This document shows, one piece after another, positions 21,242-32,731 of a DNA stretch of 64,000 nucleotides (position 1 is the first letter of the stretch; each line of letters opens with the position of its first letter). The position numbers and the translations under genes are program-made. Source of the stretch: Bedellia somnulentella (Eukaryota; Arthropoda; Insecta; Lepidoptera; Bedelliidae); assembly GCA_963576735.1 (NCBI GenBank), contig OY755196.1:9901912-9965911 (forward strand), read 5' to 3'. The notes under the pieces were generated by a model that did not search any database, was not told where the DNA came from, and was given only the letters and a program-made list of their open reading frames with translations.

Positions 21242-21950
21242 AGGATTTAAAAGCAGTGACAACCTCGAAATCCAAAAGAAGTCATTTGTATTGAATAAAT
21301 TACTTGAAATCTACCGTGATAGCCCAGTGGGTAGAACACTCGGTTATCGTGCAAACGACAAGTATTCAAATCCTGGGTCGGGCCCAGGGCCGGGTTATGC
21401 CTGTCGGGGCCCCTAGGCAATGCTCATCCTGGGGCCCTACCCTCTTCTAATTCTTTCGTTAACACAACAAATTTCAAAATACCGTTTTTTTTACTAACCT
21501 GGGTATATCATATATACAGCGTGTTAGTTTGACGGCGATTGTTACTTCAATATTAATTCGTATATTAAAGTTTAATGCTTAATATCCACCATAGGAAATA
21601 AACAAAAAGATTAAAACCGCTTTAGCAGAAAAACCTACTTTCTCCATCAGATGGAAAACTGTGGTTATCTACACTAGCCTAGCGCACACACTCCTAGTTC
21701 CTACCCGTATATTGTCTCACCCACACACAGAGAACAGCGGGCGCGTCATGTGACCATCTAGTCTTGCGCACACTTGCTCGTGACCGTATAAACCGCACTA
21801 TGACAGCAATGCAAATTTTTTTTGAATTTTGCGGCTATGTTTGATTTTTCTTTGAACTTATCGCCGCGCCTGGTGAGGCTGTGGTCTTAGTCGCCTCGTA
21901 TTTCAATCCAGTATTAAATATGGGGTAGTGTAATTCAAACATTTTCAAGT

Positions 21951-22066
21951 AAAAAGATTGATGGATGTAAACAAAGCTAGAGAGGTTTGCCAGGATCGTA
22001 CGAAGTGGCGATCGATAGTCTCTGCCTACCCCAATGGGAACTAATGGCGTGAGAATATGTATGTAA
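21951..22066 (+). repeat. RTE-like LINE tail, nested in hAT
   Basis: AAAAAGATTGATGGATGTAA, then GGCGATCGATAGTCTCTGCC and GGCGTGAGAATATGTATG. Confidence 0.8.
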
Positions 22067-22157
22067 AAAATCTATCTCTATTAATTAACACCGACGATTA
22101 TAACAAAACTGTCGTCCTAAATAATCAGCTACCGCTATTTTTGTTTTACTTTACATC

Positions 22158-22200
22158 TCTGCCTCCCCAATGGGAAGTAACGGCGTGAGTATGTATGTAA
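22158..22200 (+). repeat. RTE-like LINE tail, very short
   Basis: CTCTGCCTCCCCAATGGGAA, then GGCGTGAGTATGTATGTAA. About 43 bases, an extreme 5' truncation. Confidence 0.6.
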
Positions 22201-22682
22201 TGTATGTACTTCATGAGCGTAAGATAATAAAGTTAAAAACAAATAGAGACCCTCGAAACGATGCATTTACTTGGCATAAAATAAAGTGCGCAAGAGATAC
22301 CTATTCATTCATTAACCGACATCGAAATTGGAGGAGTTCTTGGTGTTTACTAAACTCTCTCGGGGCTAAAGGGCTCTAAACGGGTGTATCTGTACTTTAT
22401 CACAGTTAACTAAAGAATACGAATAAAAATAACTCACCCCGTTTTGATTGGCAGTGGCAGATCCGGGCTATCACCTTTATTTGCGCAAAACGCAGAACAT
22501 TTTGAGAATTAATATTATAAAACACCAACACTGAACTTTTCTGGTTCGTGTACGCCATATTTACTCAACACAATAACAACACAAGATACTAAAACTGAAC
22601 TCACACTCCGAAAATTAATGCGAAAAATCAAAGTGACATCCAATCATAAGCGACACAAACACAATGAGCTACAAACAACTAA

Positions 22683-23190
22683 AGCGGTTATTACATTACG
22701 CAATATTCAGACAGTCTAACTTAGATTGAGCATGGTGTAATAAGAGTTAGCAAGTTAGCCTGTCTAATTAGAGCGACCGAATGGGTTCGGCCGTGCTTAC
22801 TTGCTTGCTTGCTGAATACCGCGTAGTGTAATAAGATTTAGCACGCTAGACTGTTCATTTATCGCGCAGCAGCCGCAGAGCGAAGGCGTGCGTGACATGT
22901 GTTTTGCTGTGGCGGGGCGTGTACAATGGCTTGTTCAAAGGAAAAAGAAGTGCTTTTTAATGTTCTCGATTTGTATCGAGACATGCCATATTTATGGCAG
23001 AAAATTCATAAAGATTATTCCAATCAAACACTTCGTACTTAAGCGGTTATGACAACCGCCACCGGCTACGTACGCTTTGAAAATGAGTTAGCATGCGGTA
23101 TTCAGCACAGTCTAATAGCGAGCTTGTCTAGTTAGACTTTAAGACAGTCTTACTAAGACTGTCTGAATATTGCGTAATGTAATAACCGCT
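22683..23190 (+). mobile_element. PIF/Harbinger-type element, nested in hAT
   Basis: 508 bp with long terminal inverted repeats (AGCGGTTATTACATTACGCA... and its complement, at least 35 bp) and a TAA duplication at 22680-22682 and 23191-23193. A 3-bp T(A/T)A duplication is typical of PIF/Harbinger. It carries a short MADF-like open frame and no transposase. Confidence 0.85.
22926..23042 (+). pseudogene. MADF-domain fragment in the Harbinger element
   Basis: 38 codons: MACSKEKEVLFNVLDLYRD, then MPYLWQKIHKDYSNQ and a stop. The L..LY...P.LW....KDY.N pattern is the start of a MADF (Myb/SANT-like) DNA-binding domain. Autonomous Harbinger elements encode such a protein beside the transposase. Here only the first half of the domain is left. 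Confidence 0.65.
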
Positions 23191-23799
23191 TAACTTAGTA
23201 CTAATACTGTTCCTTTGATGTAATGCCGACAAGCCCGCCCGACTTGTTGATACATGCAGATTTTGAATTTCGCGGCGATCGATGTTTACGAATTATGAAT
23301 TTTTCTCTGAACATACTGCCGCATTCCAACGCAGTATTAACTATGGGGTAGTGTTATTCAATTTTATCATGTCAAATAATAACATGTAAAAAATAAGAAG
23401 ATATTAGAAGCTAAGTTCGATTGATTACTTTACTGGCCTTGATTTGATTTAGCCGCCGGTTAAGGGTCACGGCGGGTCGCAGCTGTCAGCTGAGTTGCCC
23501 GCCTTGTCATCGCGTTTCACGCATACATTGAGCGTGTTGGTGTCAATAGTACTACTTTCTTAGTGCAAATTTTAACAAAATTTGAAAAAAAATAAGTGTG
23601 TTTTTTTTCAACGAATTCTGCCTCTATACGTGATAATTAATCATACTTTTCAAGGAAAACAGTCATTACAATTACACCCTGTATATATCATCATATTATT
23701 CAATAAAAATGTTGAATCAAATGAACAGAATTTTTATTTTTGCATTAAAAAAAGAAACATAAATTAAGCTTAAATATTAACTCTTCAAACTTTTTTTGA

Positions 23800-24060
23800 T
23801 ACAGAATCGTTCAGACATCCTGAAAGTTAATCTTTTCCGACACGTCTTTTTCAATTGCCATTATAGCCATGAATTCAAGCGTTTTTGAGACATAATTTGA
23901 ACGAAGACAGTTTTTAATTAATTTCAATTTGGAGTTTCGTTCACCTGTGGCGTTTGTAATCATTAGACTTCTATATATATTTGCAAAGCTGTCATTACAT
24001 TCGGGAAAGTTGATTGTGCCATGTTACCAATAATCAGTTTGTAAGACTCCTCGGCTGGCA
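23800..24060 (-). pseudogene. hAT transposase C-terminal (dimerisation) remnant
   Basis: The - strand contains GERNSKLKLIKN, then MAIMAIEKDVSEKINFQDV with frame breaks. This matches the ERSFSKLKLIK...LA...IE motif at the end of hAT transposases (hAT family C-terminal dimerisation region). Interrupted from the next segment by the foldback at 24091. Confidence 0.75.
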
Positions 24061-24090
24061 CATTTTTTTTTGCGGCGTCATCTAATAATG

Positions 24091-24240
24091 AAGGGGTCCC
24101 CCGAATAATGTTGTAACAAACATTTTTTTTTAATCGATTTTTCGTCGGAAAAACGTTTTATACAGCCTAATGGACAGGCCAGGCATTAAAAAAAACAAGT
24201 CTTTATTTTGCTACTTGTAACGTTATTCGGGGGACCCCTT
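24091..24240. mobile_element. foldback/MITE of 150 bp inside hAT
   Basis: Perfect 18-bp inverted ends AAGGGGTCCCCCGAATAA. Imperfect flanking repeats (TAATAATGA and TAATATGAA) may be the target duplication. Confidence 0.6.
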
Positions 24241-24369
24241 CTGTAATATGAAGTATTTATACTGCACCATTTCGACTATAAACTCAGGCTCAATGTCCTC
24301 GAAATAATGATCTTTAAACTTTGTAATAATGATCTAGAAATTTGTAAGAAACCCAAACACGGTAAGCTT

Positions 24370-24780
24370 CTAGGCGCCGCGACAGTTCTGTACACAACAT
24401 GTCAACATGTCGTTCTGCTGATCCGTAATCGTGATGCCTTTTCCTTTTTCGCACACGCTGATTCTCATCATTGACTTAGTCTCGTAGTCGTCAAATAATC
24501 TCTGGGAAATTAAAAAATCTAAAAGCGATTTTAAAAGATCCACTGCCGTTCGTAGTTCAATTGTTTTCTTTTGTAAAGATGTGCTGACACCATTAATCCG
24601 ATCTAGTATGGCAGCCCAGAATACGGCCATTACAGCATTTTCTTTTTTTCCTAAGTCATTCAATAGACATTTAGCTTCGTGAATCGCTTGTGATGTCTGA
24701 GTCTCATCGCTAGCAATAGACTGCAAATGCAAAGCTTTCTGAAAACTGTTGTAACGTCTATCAACACGCTCTACGCACAT
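24370..24780 (-). pseudogene. hAT transposase, middle/C-terminal part
   Basis: 136 codons with SIASDETQTSQAIHEAKCLL, ENAVMAVFWAAILDRIN and STSLQKKTIELRTAVDLLKS. This order is that of ZMYM1-like hAT transposases after the TRWSAR motif. It continues from 25147-25539 on the same strand. Confidence 0.85.
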
Positions 24781-25146
24781 TCAAAATAAAATGTCTCACC
24801 GCAGTGCGAGACTTCAATAAATGATATAGTTAGTAGGATATATAAAATCATGTCATAATTTTCCATTATTTATTACTTGTCTTGTTGTTTTTATGTTGTG
24901 CTTATCATATTCAAATCTAGCCCCTTTCCCTTTTCCTTTGTAAATAGTCTTCATTTTATTTGTAAATTACATTAATGTTATTAAATTAAAGAATAAAAAA
25001 ATAATTAAAAAAAACTATATTAACTATACTAATATATTTCTTAAGTTGAAATCTCAACTGATTATTTAATATCATGCTGTGTACACAGTTTTGTGGTATT
25101 ATGTCCGAATTTGTATTATTTTTAAATGTTTTATACTAATGCTATG

Positions 25147-25539
25147 TCATAATACTGTTTGTGTGCCGAATAAATAAATAAATAAATAACCAGTTGCCAA
25201 AGCCTTAGTAGCATCGGCCCTTGCACACCATCTTGTATCGGATACTCTGTTCGGAACCAATGACGAATTATGCTTACCTTCATCACCTTTTTCAAGATTT
25301 TCGAGCATAATTGCCCAGCGATGAGTTGATGCCGAAAAATAGTTGTATAATGCCTGTACAAATCCGAAGAATGAGATTGCTCCAACGCAGCTTTCCGCTG
25401 CACTTATTCCAACCAAATTCAGGGAGTGCGGTGCACAGGGAACGTAGTGTGCGAGGTGATTTATTTTCTTTATATGCGACTGGAGACCATTGTAACGACC
25501 AGACATATTTGACGCATTATCGTAAGACTGACCTCTCAA
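25147..25539 (-). pseudogene. hAT transposase, central part
   Basis: RGQSYDNASNMSGRYNGLQS, HYVPCAPHSLNLVG, STHRW and SDTRWCARADATKAL. These are the RG..YD.A..M.G..., C..H.LNL and TRW motifs of the hAT / DUF4371 catalytic region. The N-terminal zinc finger is missing, and the frame ends in simple repeats. Not functional. Confidence 0.9.
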
Positions 25540-26192
25540 ATTTCTTACTTCAATATTATATTGGCTTAAAAAATATATTTCGGTGGCTAGTTCCTCCCCT
25601 TTGTGGTTCTGTATGTTACTGCGTTATAAACTTTTAAACTGTCATAATGATCATAATAATATATATCTAATACGGAATGCGTTCCGAAATGTACTAAAAT
25701 AGCGTCGATGTAATGTAATGCAAATTTTTAAATTATTTTTTTACTGTTTAAGAAACATTGCCCATTCTTTTCCCTGTACCACAGGGGCTCCTGAACGTGG
25801 CAGGGCCCCTGAACGTGGCGGGGCCCCTAGGCAGTTGCCTATAGTGCCTAATGGATAAAACGGCCCTGGTCGGGCCTACACCAATTTGTCTTTTCTAAAG
25901 ACATATGTGTGGTTAATTTATCATGGTTGTTAACGGTGAGGGAAAACATCGTGAGGAAACCCACATGGTTGAGTTGTACTTAGTCATGTGACAGTTTATT
26001 CGTACAAAAAGGCGATAGGCCTGCCCCCTATCACGTGAGTACACTGTCCATGCAAAACGTGGGTACTCTGAACACCAGGTGACAAAGTCACGTGATGTTC
26101 AGAAGTATTAGTACCTCTGCCAACCCCTTCGGGGATATTCGGCGTGAACGTTTATGTTTATGTTATGTTATGTTTATGTAAATTACTTGAAA

Positions 26193-26606
26193 ATACCCTC
26201 TCTATAAATACCACAATTTTTACTTCCCGTTCTTTATTATATTATTTTTAACACAAAACTCTACATCTTTACAATACAAAAAATACAGCTGTCTTGTAGT
26301 TTTAAATAAATCCATCTATCGACAGCTTTAATAGTTACTGTCTCTCTGTCGACAGGATGGCCACTGAAAATAAGTGTGATAAGAAATTGGAACATATGCA
26401 TTGTTCTCAGCAATTTGGAAGTAATCATACCGTGATGTATAAATCAACCAACACCATCTTGTGCCAAGGAAAGGTACTGAAATTTTACTTGATTTTGGTA
26501 TCAGACCTTTGAAAATTAATTTTATTCAGATCTCAGTAGTTATTTCTTGTCAAAGCAGTCAAAGCACAGAAGTACATAATCTGTAAAAAAATAACTTTAC
26601 ATAAAC
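26193..26606 (+). other. short open frame of uncertain status
   Basis: After CTCTCTGTCGACAG an ATG at 26357 opens 51 codons (MATENKCDKKLEHMHC...), with a possible donor AAG|GTACTG at 26476. The peptide is not low-complexity, but I recognise no family and see no partner exon. It may be a decayed exon. Confidence 0.2.
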
Positions 26607-26868
26607 TCAAACGTTCACAACCAATATCCCCGAAATCCCCGAAGGGGTTGGCTAATATAATAATGACATAATGACTAAATTACTAATACTTCTGAGCATC
26701 ACCTGACATTGTCACTCAGAGTACCCACTATTTGTTTGGACAGTGTACTCATGTGATAGGTGGCAGGCCTTTTGTCTTTAGAAAAGACAAATGGGTGTAT
26801 GCCCGACCAGTTATTTTAACCCATGCCTGTCTACGTGACGGACGTAAGTTCTTATCCATTGAGCTATA
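26607..26868 (-). repeat. SINE-B copy, diverged
   Basis: Antisense: AAACGTTCACAACC, CCCCGAAGGGGTTGGC, GGACAGTGTACTCATGTGAT, AGAAAAGACAAATGG, then a diverged tRNA head ending CCATTGAGCTAT. Confidence 0.85.
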
Positions 26869-27053
26869 AAAAAAAATAAGTCATGGTTTTCCGCTTTCTC
26901 AGAAATTCGACACTACCGCAGGAAATATATATATTAGAATCGTCAGGTAAAACCTGCGATTTACCAACAAACAAGCTATAACAGTAACATTTTATGTTAG
27001 GAAATGGGAGATAATGGCGAGAGTATATGTATTTGTATTATTTTTATTATGCA

Positions 27054-27317
27054 CTAGCTGACCCGAGAGACTTCGTACTGTCAAATTTGCTTATGACAAA
27101 GTTTAAGGTGTTTTTCCAGTACTCTTAGTTCAATCAGGCGTGAATATTTTATTGTCCAAATATTTCCGGGATAAAAAAAAAAGTATCCTATGTTATAATT
27201 TGGGTCATTATCTGCCAAATTTCATTCATGTACATTATGTTCTTGAGGAGCCTTTTGCCTCAAACACACAAACTTCCAAACATCTAAACTTTCACATTTA
27301 TAATATTAAAATAGCAT
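27054..27317 (-). mobile_element. Helitron-like short element
   Basis: Antisense copy of the 20574 family: CTAGCTGACCCGAGAGACTT at the left, TTATAATATTAAAATAG at the right. Confidence 0.5.
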
Positions 27318-27519
27318 TATTTCAATTCACTCTATATGCTTCAGAGCATAAACTCATATCTAGGGGCTATACATGCAATACAGTACACCACATTATGACC
27401 ACATTGTATTAGTTACGATAACAAAGCATCTGGTACTTATGGGATTATGATTATGAGAGGTACTTCTGCCAGCCTTTTTGTCAACTCCTTCTCTATGTGC
27501 AGTTCTGGTTTTGGTTCTG

Positions 27520-27685
27520 TGTGATCCCGCCGGCCATCTTGTTTTGCAATGGCTGCCTTGTTGTTGGCTAACTGTTATGCGTTTGTTTGAAGAATAATTT
27601 ATGTTTTCTGAACTTGTTGTTGTATGTGTTGATTGCTGATAAAAGAAAAGTGTTATTCGTAATATCAAAACTGTTTTGTTAAGAG
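27520..27685 (+). promoter_or_regulatory. candidate promoter and non-coding first exon of the poly(A) polymerase gene
   Basis: GC-richer than its surroundings. Contains GGCCATCTTG at 27532-27541 (YY1/Pho core, same orientation relative to the gene as in the 11 kb promoter) and ends in a strong donor AAGAG|GTAAGT at 27685. No long frame. The next suitable acceptor I see for the gene is TTACAG at 34861, ahead of the start codon. Position and strand fit the gene; the link is inference. Confidence 0.35.
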
Positions 27686-28914
27686 GTAAGTCAATGCAGT
27701 GTATAGTTTGTTTTCACCGCAGAAAATCGCTAATTCATGTTTTGTCTCGTGGATTTCAGCGTGCCTATACAATTGTTATGTTTGTATTGTAGATTATCTT
27801 TGTAGCCATATTATTCAATTTACCTTTGTTACAATATATGCTGGTATTACAGGCACAAGTTTGGTTTTAGGTATATAGTTAGACGATCTACCAGTCTGGT
27901 TACATTCGCTAATAGTCGTTGAGGTAGGTTTTCAACCTTCATTTTACAATGTACCCCATCATTTCAAACTATTAGTTACAATTTTTGCGTATCAGACATT
28001 GTCATCTCTCACTGTAATTTTATCAATTATTTAGAGTGGCGTTTTAGATGATAGATTTTACTTAATTTTTGCTCATACCTTCCTAATGAAAATAAACTTT
28101 GATTGTGTAGGTTTTCGTTGTGCCCTATTGATAGTTAGATTCTCACTTTGGGGTTCTGGCAAATATTAACATTATTTCAATACATCCAAATCAAAGTAAT
28201 TATTTTCAATTTTTCGTACATCAATAAGTTTATCACAAAGAGCAAAAGAGAGATGTAACATAAAGTTAGTACTAAATAGAAATAATGTTTTTATTACCAT
28301 TTTAAATGACAGCAATAATTACATTGAGCTTTGTCTACAATATCTGTTAGTACTGATAGATTGGTCTCAATATCCCTAAAAGTTCAGGAATGTCATTTAA
28401 TACCAAAAAAACAGTTTGTTTATTGTTTAGATTGATAGTTTGTATGGGTTTATTTATTTAACTTTCACAGCTCAGTTTTAACTCCATTTTAAGTGAGCAC
28501 CCAGTGGTCAACGAAACAGTAGTTCTAACTTCTTATAAAAGCTCCTTTATTTGCGAATTTTAAAATATTGCAGGAATGTTTTGACATTCAATGCTTGAAC
28601 TTCTGCCAATTGTGCTTGAGCCTGTGTGGTTTTGCACTATTAAACTTGTTTTTTGTCCTTTTGTGCATTAAATCACTGTCAGTTGACAGACCATAAGTAG
28701 ATGATTTGAGTGAATGTCTTGGTGTTTAAAATGTAGCAGACAATATTGCCTTTGAAACTCTTTATCACAAAACCTCTTTCCCCTTCAGTTGCCATACAGA
28801 GCAAGAAGTGTCCAGTAGTTGGTTTGCTAGGCTATTTGGGTTTTCTTCACTTTTCCATATAGTGCGCATCATTGTGTACTGATAGTGCGTCCCTATCCAA
28901 ACATTATATCTTTA
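27686..28914. other. no gene seen; probably intron
   Basis: AT-rich, no coding exon or repeat recognised. Would be part of the first intron of the poly(A) polymerase gene. Confidence 0.4.
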
Positions 28915-29149
28915 GCTGTGTAGTGCCGGATTAGAATAGCACTACCCTGTTTCTTCTCGCGGGTGTATGTAAGAGGTGACTAAGAGTATTGGGTCTAATT
29001 ATTGGATATTTGGGCGATGCGGTTGGAGACCCATCCCCAAAAACCTTTATTTTACCATCTTTTCCCCACTTAACTTCCAAAAGTGGCTGAGAAATTTCTA
29101 ATTCCTTAGCTCCGGCTGCCCCTTCTAAGGATTATATAAATGTATGTAT
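28915..29149 (+). repeat. SINE-A, tail interrupted by a TIR element
   Basis: Sense copy from GCTGTGTAGTGCCGG to a shortened tail ATTATATAAATGTATGTAT. The GTATG tail resumes after the element that ends at 32064. Confidence 0.88.
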
Positions 29150-29647
29150 GGGTGAATATTTTATAACTGGGCAAATTCAGATCAATTTTTTAAAAAAAAT
29201 ATTTATTACTTTATTATAATTAATGATTATGTTTGGATTGAGCATATATTTACGGATATAAATATGTTTGAGACCCGCAAGTTTAATGGAAAATTTGCCT
29301 TTTATAAGCAAATTTAAAAAATCTGTATACAGGAAAATGACAGGTCCCACAGGAAAATGATTAATGAACGAATAATCATGTAATTCATTCATGTTTTTCA
29401 TATCATTATACTATAAGTACGATAAAACTTTGTTAAGGCTTATTCTTGACTTATTACAAGTAAGCAATACTCTCAATTCAGTTCCCGTTTGAATAATATA
29501 TAAAAAACATGGTCTCCTCAAGAAATGATTTCTTATTTATTTTCTGAGTAAGACTTTATTATATTCCACGGAGTGGCATTTAGTCACTTGTTTATGTTTC
29601 TGAATGCCTTTTGTAATTTCTTTAGCTGTTATTTACATACATATACC

Positions 29648-29777
29648 CAGGTGAGAATAAGAGCATGTTTGAAAAGATTAATGGATGTTAATAAAGACAG
29701 GGAGGTTTGCCAGGATAGTTCAAAATGAAGTTATCTGCCTATCCCAATGGAAAATAATGGCGTGAGTATATATATGT
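29648..29777 (+). repeat. RTE-like LINE tail, nested
   Basis: GAGAATAAGAGCATG, GATTAATGGATGTTAATAAA, GAGGTTTGCCAGGAT, then GGCGTGAGTATATATATG. Confidence 0.8.
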
Positions 29778-29814
29778 AAGTACATCCTTAGTATCTCTGT
29801 TACTAGTCTGTTCA

Positions 29815-30030
29815 GTGGCATTAGTTCCCATTGAGGTGGCAGACACCTATCTCCACTTTCTAAGATCCTAGCCAACCTTACAAGATTTGTCTATATCATC
29901 TATGTTTTAATACATGCCCTTTAATTCTACAAACTTTAATCTGCAATTTTAAGCCAATTCTCTATTAAATCATTTTTTTATCCTGTTTTAAAATTACCAT
30001 CTACATTGGCTATAATCTCCATATTTATCA
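29815..30030 (-). repeat. RTE-like LINE tail, diverged, nested
   Basis: Antisense: GCATTAGTTCCCATTGAGG, then ATACATGCCCTTTAATTC and ATTACCATCTACATTGGCTA. Old copy. Confidence 0.65.
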
Positions 30031-31280
30031 TAATATTTAAAATTAACCATCCTGTACCTGTATCCAAGCGCTTTCCCTTGTAGGTTTCTTTTATCGGAGT
30101 ATTTATTTAACTTCATTTCCTCCTTCAGAAAATCTAAGGGTAAGGTTTTCTTAACCCTTCACAGTTTGAAAAGAAACCGTTTTCCCTTTCGAATGTGGCT
30201 TTGGGAACGGGATAGAAATCACCTACTCTTTGAGAGGCAAAATCTATAAAATCTTCATTTTGTTAAGCTTTCTTTTTCGCTGGGTTACTCTTATAAATGG
30301 AAAGAAAGAAGAAGAAAAGAAAAGACATTAAATTTAGCTGCTTCTCTAGTTGCTGCCGTTGTCTGAAAATCGTTATTCACACTGCACCTTTTACGAAACA
30401 CACATTTTGTTACGCGATCAGATAATCTTTTATTATTATATAATGAGCTGTTTGTGTTTCACTACTGGGCCAAAAACCTTTTTTTTTCTGATAGATCTCA
30501 TCTCTATTGCTTTCACTCTGCTTTCAAGCTTCTTATGCCACACCAAACATTCGCTGCCATAAATAAGCGTAAGAATAAAAAAATGCACCATGCACTGCTA
30601 TTCAGTACCCCATTTACGACATTACCCTTTTTCACTTTTCTTATTGCATGATAGTCTTAAATTTTTGGAGTGATAGTGATATTATTTTTTGCACAGGAGC
30701 CTCTGGCAAATGCTTGTGATATCTGATAAATTGTTACTCATTCTTATTGTTCATGCTGTACATCCTCAAAATGGTGGTAGTAGAGTTTAGAACTTGTGAG
30801 AGTTTTTAAATGTGTTTCTTTTTTTAATCTCTTACACTGCGATATTTTAGCTGTATCTGCCAACCCTCATTAGGAAAAAATATCGTGAATGTATGTATTA
30901 GTTTTTCGTGAGTCTTCTTTATATTAGAAAAACTAAATATTCTTAACGTTAATAAGCGAATTGATTTAAGTTTGTTATAGGCAATATAATGTCCCTGAAA
31001 GAAAGGTAACGCAGTGTAGAACCTTGAATTCATCCTTAGTTTAAAACAAATGTGTTTACCAGCTAGCATCACTGTTTGCATAGCTAAATTAAATCATTCA
31101 CTTGTATTCACTTGCAATTTTGGGTTATTCTTTGTTTCAATACTTAAAACCCATAAAATGTACTGTTAATTGTTCTACAACACTGATACATTATATCCAT
31201 ATCCCTGGATAAAAGGATGATATTCAAAAAGTAGCACTATGCAGTTTTTCTTGTTCATTAGAACCATAACTAGTCATAAT
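30031..31280. other. interior of the TIR element, no gene seen
   Basis: AT-rich, with short frames only. Two 60-85 codon frames here show no domain signature. Confidence 0.4.
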
Positions 31281-32261
31281 CCTGCCTGGATGTCATTTTC
31301 CTGATTTGTATATGACAGGAAAATGACGACAGGAAAATGATTTTTTAACATAAAAGTTTAGTTTACTCGTAAAATCATGCAAAAAATGAGGAAAATGTTT
31401 CAAGGCATAGGGTAGTTTAAGTAAAAACACCACAAAATGTGAATAATCATGTTATAACTTATTCTTTGACCAAAATAATTGATGACAGACTAATGACTAA
31501 AATGCCGGTCACGGCAGGAAAACAAATGGTTCAGATAGATTATTTCGATCAGGGAAACGAAAACGCGAAACTTGTTAGTGTGGCGGAGGTCAGCAAAGTA
31601 GCACCTATACCTTGCACTATGGCATGCTCACCGTCATTTTGCTTATAAAGAGTCAAGTTCAAACAAACTTTACACAGTATAATGACGCGCATGAGTGTCG
31701 CCAGAACTTTTTTTTAATAAAAACTGGAAAATGTTTATGCACTTTATAAAAAAATACTCATGAATCAAGATGACATATTTTGTCACCAGAATGTTTAAAC
31801 GCAAATATAATATTTATATTCATATTAATTATTTTGTTGGCGTAAAGATGAGAACCAAGTAATGTCCCCTGACAGGAAAATGACTATTTACCCTTATTTT
31901 TGAAGTTTTCACTTAATTAGAATCCTGTAAAAAGCTCCGAAATTTGGTGCGCAAGTAGAATATTAAACTTATTTCCGGTTTTTAATGTTATTACAAACAT
32001 TACTTAGAAATAAATAAGAAAAATCCCCCGGGCCCGGTTTTGGCCGGTTATAAAATATTCACCCGTATGTATGTATGTATAACTTTAGTGCCACCATCAA
32101 GCATAACATTTATAATGCCTTATAAAAATGGCTTTTGATAAATTGTTCTATTTCTTCATTGTAGACAACTTTGGTAGCCTAGAAGCGCCAGGTCTTCATC
32201 TAATGCCTCTCTCTATATTTTAATCTTGCAGATTTACCTTTTTTTATTGGATTTATACACT

Positions 32262-32342
32262 ATCCTGTATACAATGTCACATGATGTTTAGAAGTATTAT
32301 TTCCTCTGCCAACCCCTTTGGGGATGAACAGCCTGAACATTT
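32262..32342 (+). repeat. SINE-B 3' fragment
   Basis: CAATGTCACATGATGTTTAG, then CCTCTGCCAACCCCTTTGGG and GCCTGAACATTT. Cut by the MITE that follows. Confidence 0.75.
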
Positions 32343-32602
32343 TGCACTCTCAGAACGAAAGAGGCTCAAGTCAAAAATCGTGATATTGAGTTACATTCAT
32401 AGAGAGGCATAAAAAAGTATGTTCTAAAACAAAGGCAGTTATTGTTATTGGGTCGGAAAATTCACTATCCTGTTTTTTTAACAAATTAGTGCCTTTGTTT
32501 TACTATTCATCAGATTGAGCATACCTTTTTATGTCTCTAGCTCTAGAATTGTAACTCAATATCACTGTTTTTGAGTTGAGCCTCTTTCATTCTGAGTGTG
32601 CA
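32343..32602. mobile_element. 260-bp MITE
   Basis: About 100-bp inverted arms: TGCACTCTCAGAACGAAAGA... at the left, and the complement of TGCACACTCAGAATGAAAGA at the right. ATTT at both sides (32339-32342, 32603-32606) may be the duplication. Inserted in a SINE-B fragment. Confidence 0.75.
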
Positions 32603-32731
32603 ATTTGAGTCTTTAAGAATTATATACAAGTCTATATTGAATTAGGTTTATACCTGTAATGTATATGATTTTATAAATACATAAATAAATATTCAAGTCA
32701 GTTAAGTATAGGAAGCATTATCTTTGAAATA

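Larger units (their letters stand above)
21385..25868 (-). mobile_element. hAT DNA transposon (degenerate), inserted in SINE-B
   Basis: A 4484-bp element starting CAGGGCCGGGTTATGCC and ending ATAAAACGGCCCTG, with further subterminal matches (GGGGCCCCTAGGCA). The 8-bp duplication GTCGGGCC lies at 21377-21384 and 25869-25876. Transposase pieces read on the - strand. Further elements are nested inside: LINE tails, a Harbinger-type element and a foldback. Confidence 0.93.
21297..26192 (+). repeat. SINE-B copy split by a hAT element
   Basis: The tRNA-like head (GATAGCCCAGTGGGTAGA with A box, GTATTCAAATCCTGGG with B box) lies at 21310-21384. The body and the TTATG-type tail resume at 25869-26179. 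The 13-bp target duplication AAATTACTTGAAA flanks the whole unit at 21297-21309 and 26180-26192. Reassembled length is about 378 bp. Confidence 0.93.
29150..32064. mobile_element. DNA transposon-like element with TIRs and repeated CAGGAAAATGA motif
   Basis: 2.9 kb. The left end is GGGTGAATATTTTATAAC; the right end is its exact complement GTTATAAAATATTCACCC. It sits in the GTATG tail of a SINE-A copy, so the target duplication is hidden by the microsatellite. CAGGAAAATGA recurs at about 29330, 29350, 31316, 31328 and 31873 and inverted at 31290, like subterminal transposase-binding repeats. No transposase frame was recognised. LINE tails are nested inside. Confidence 0.7.
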
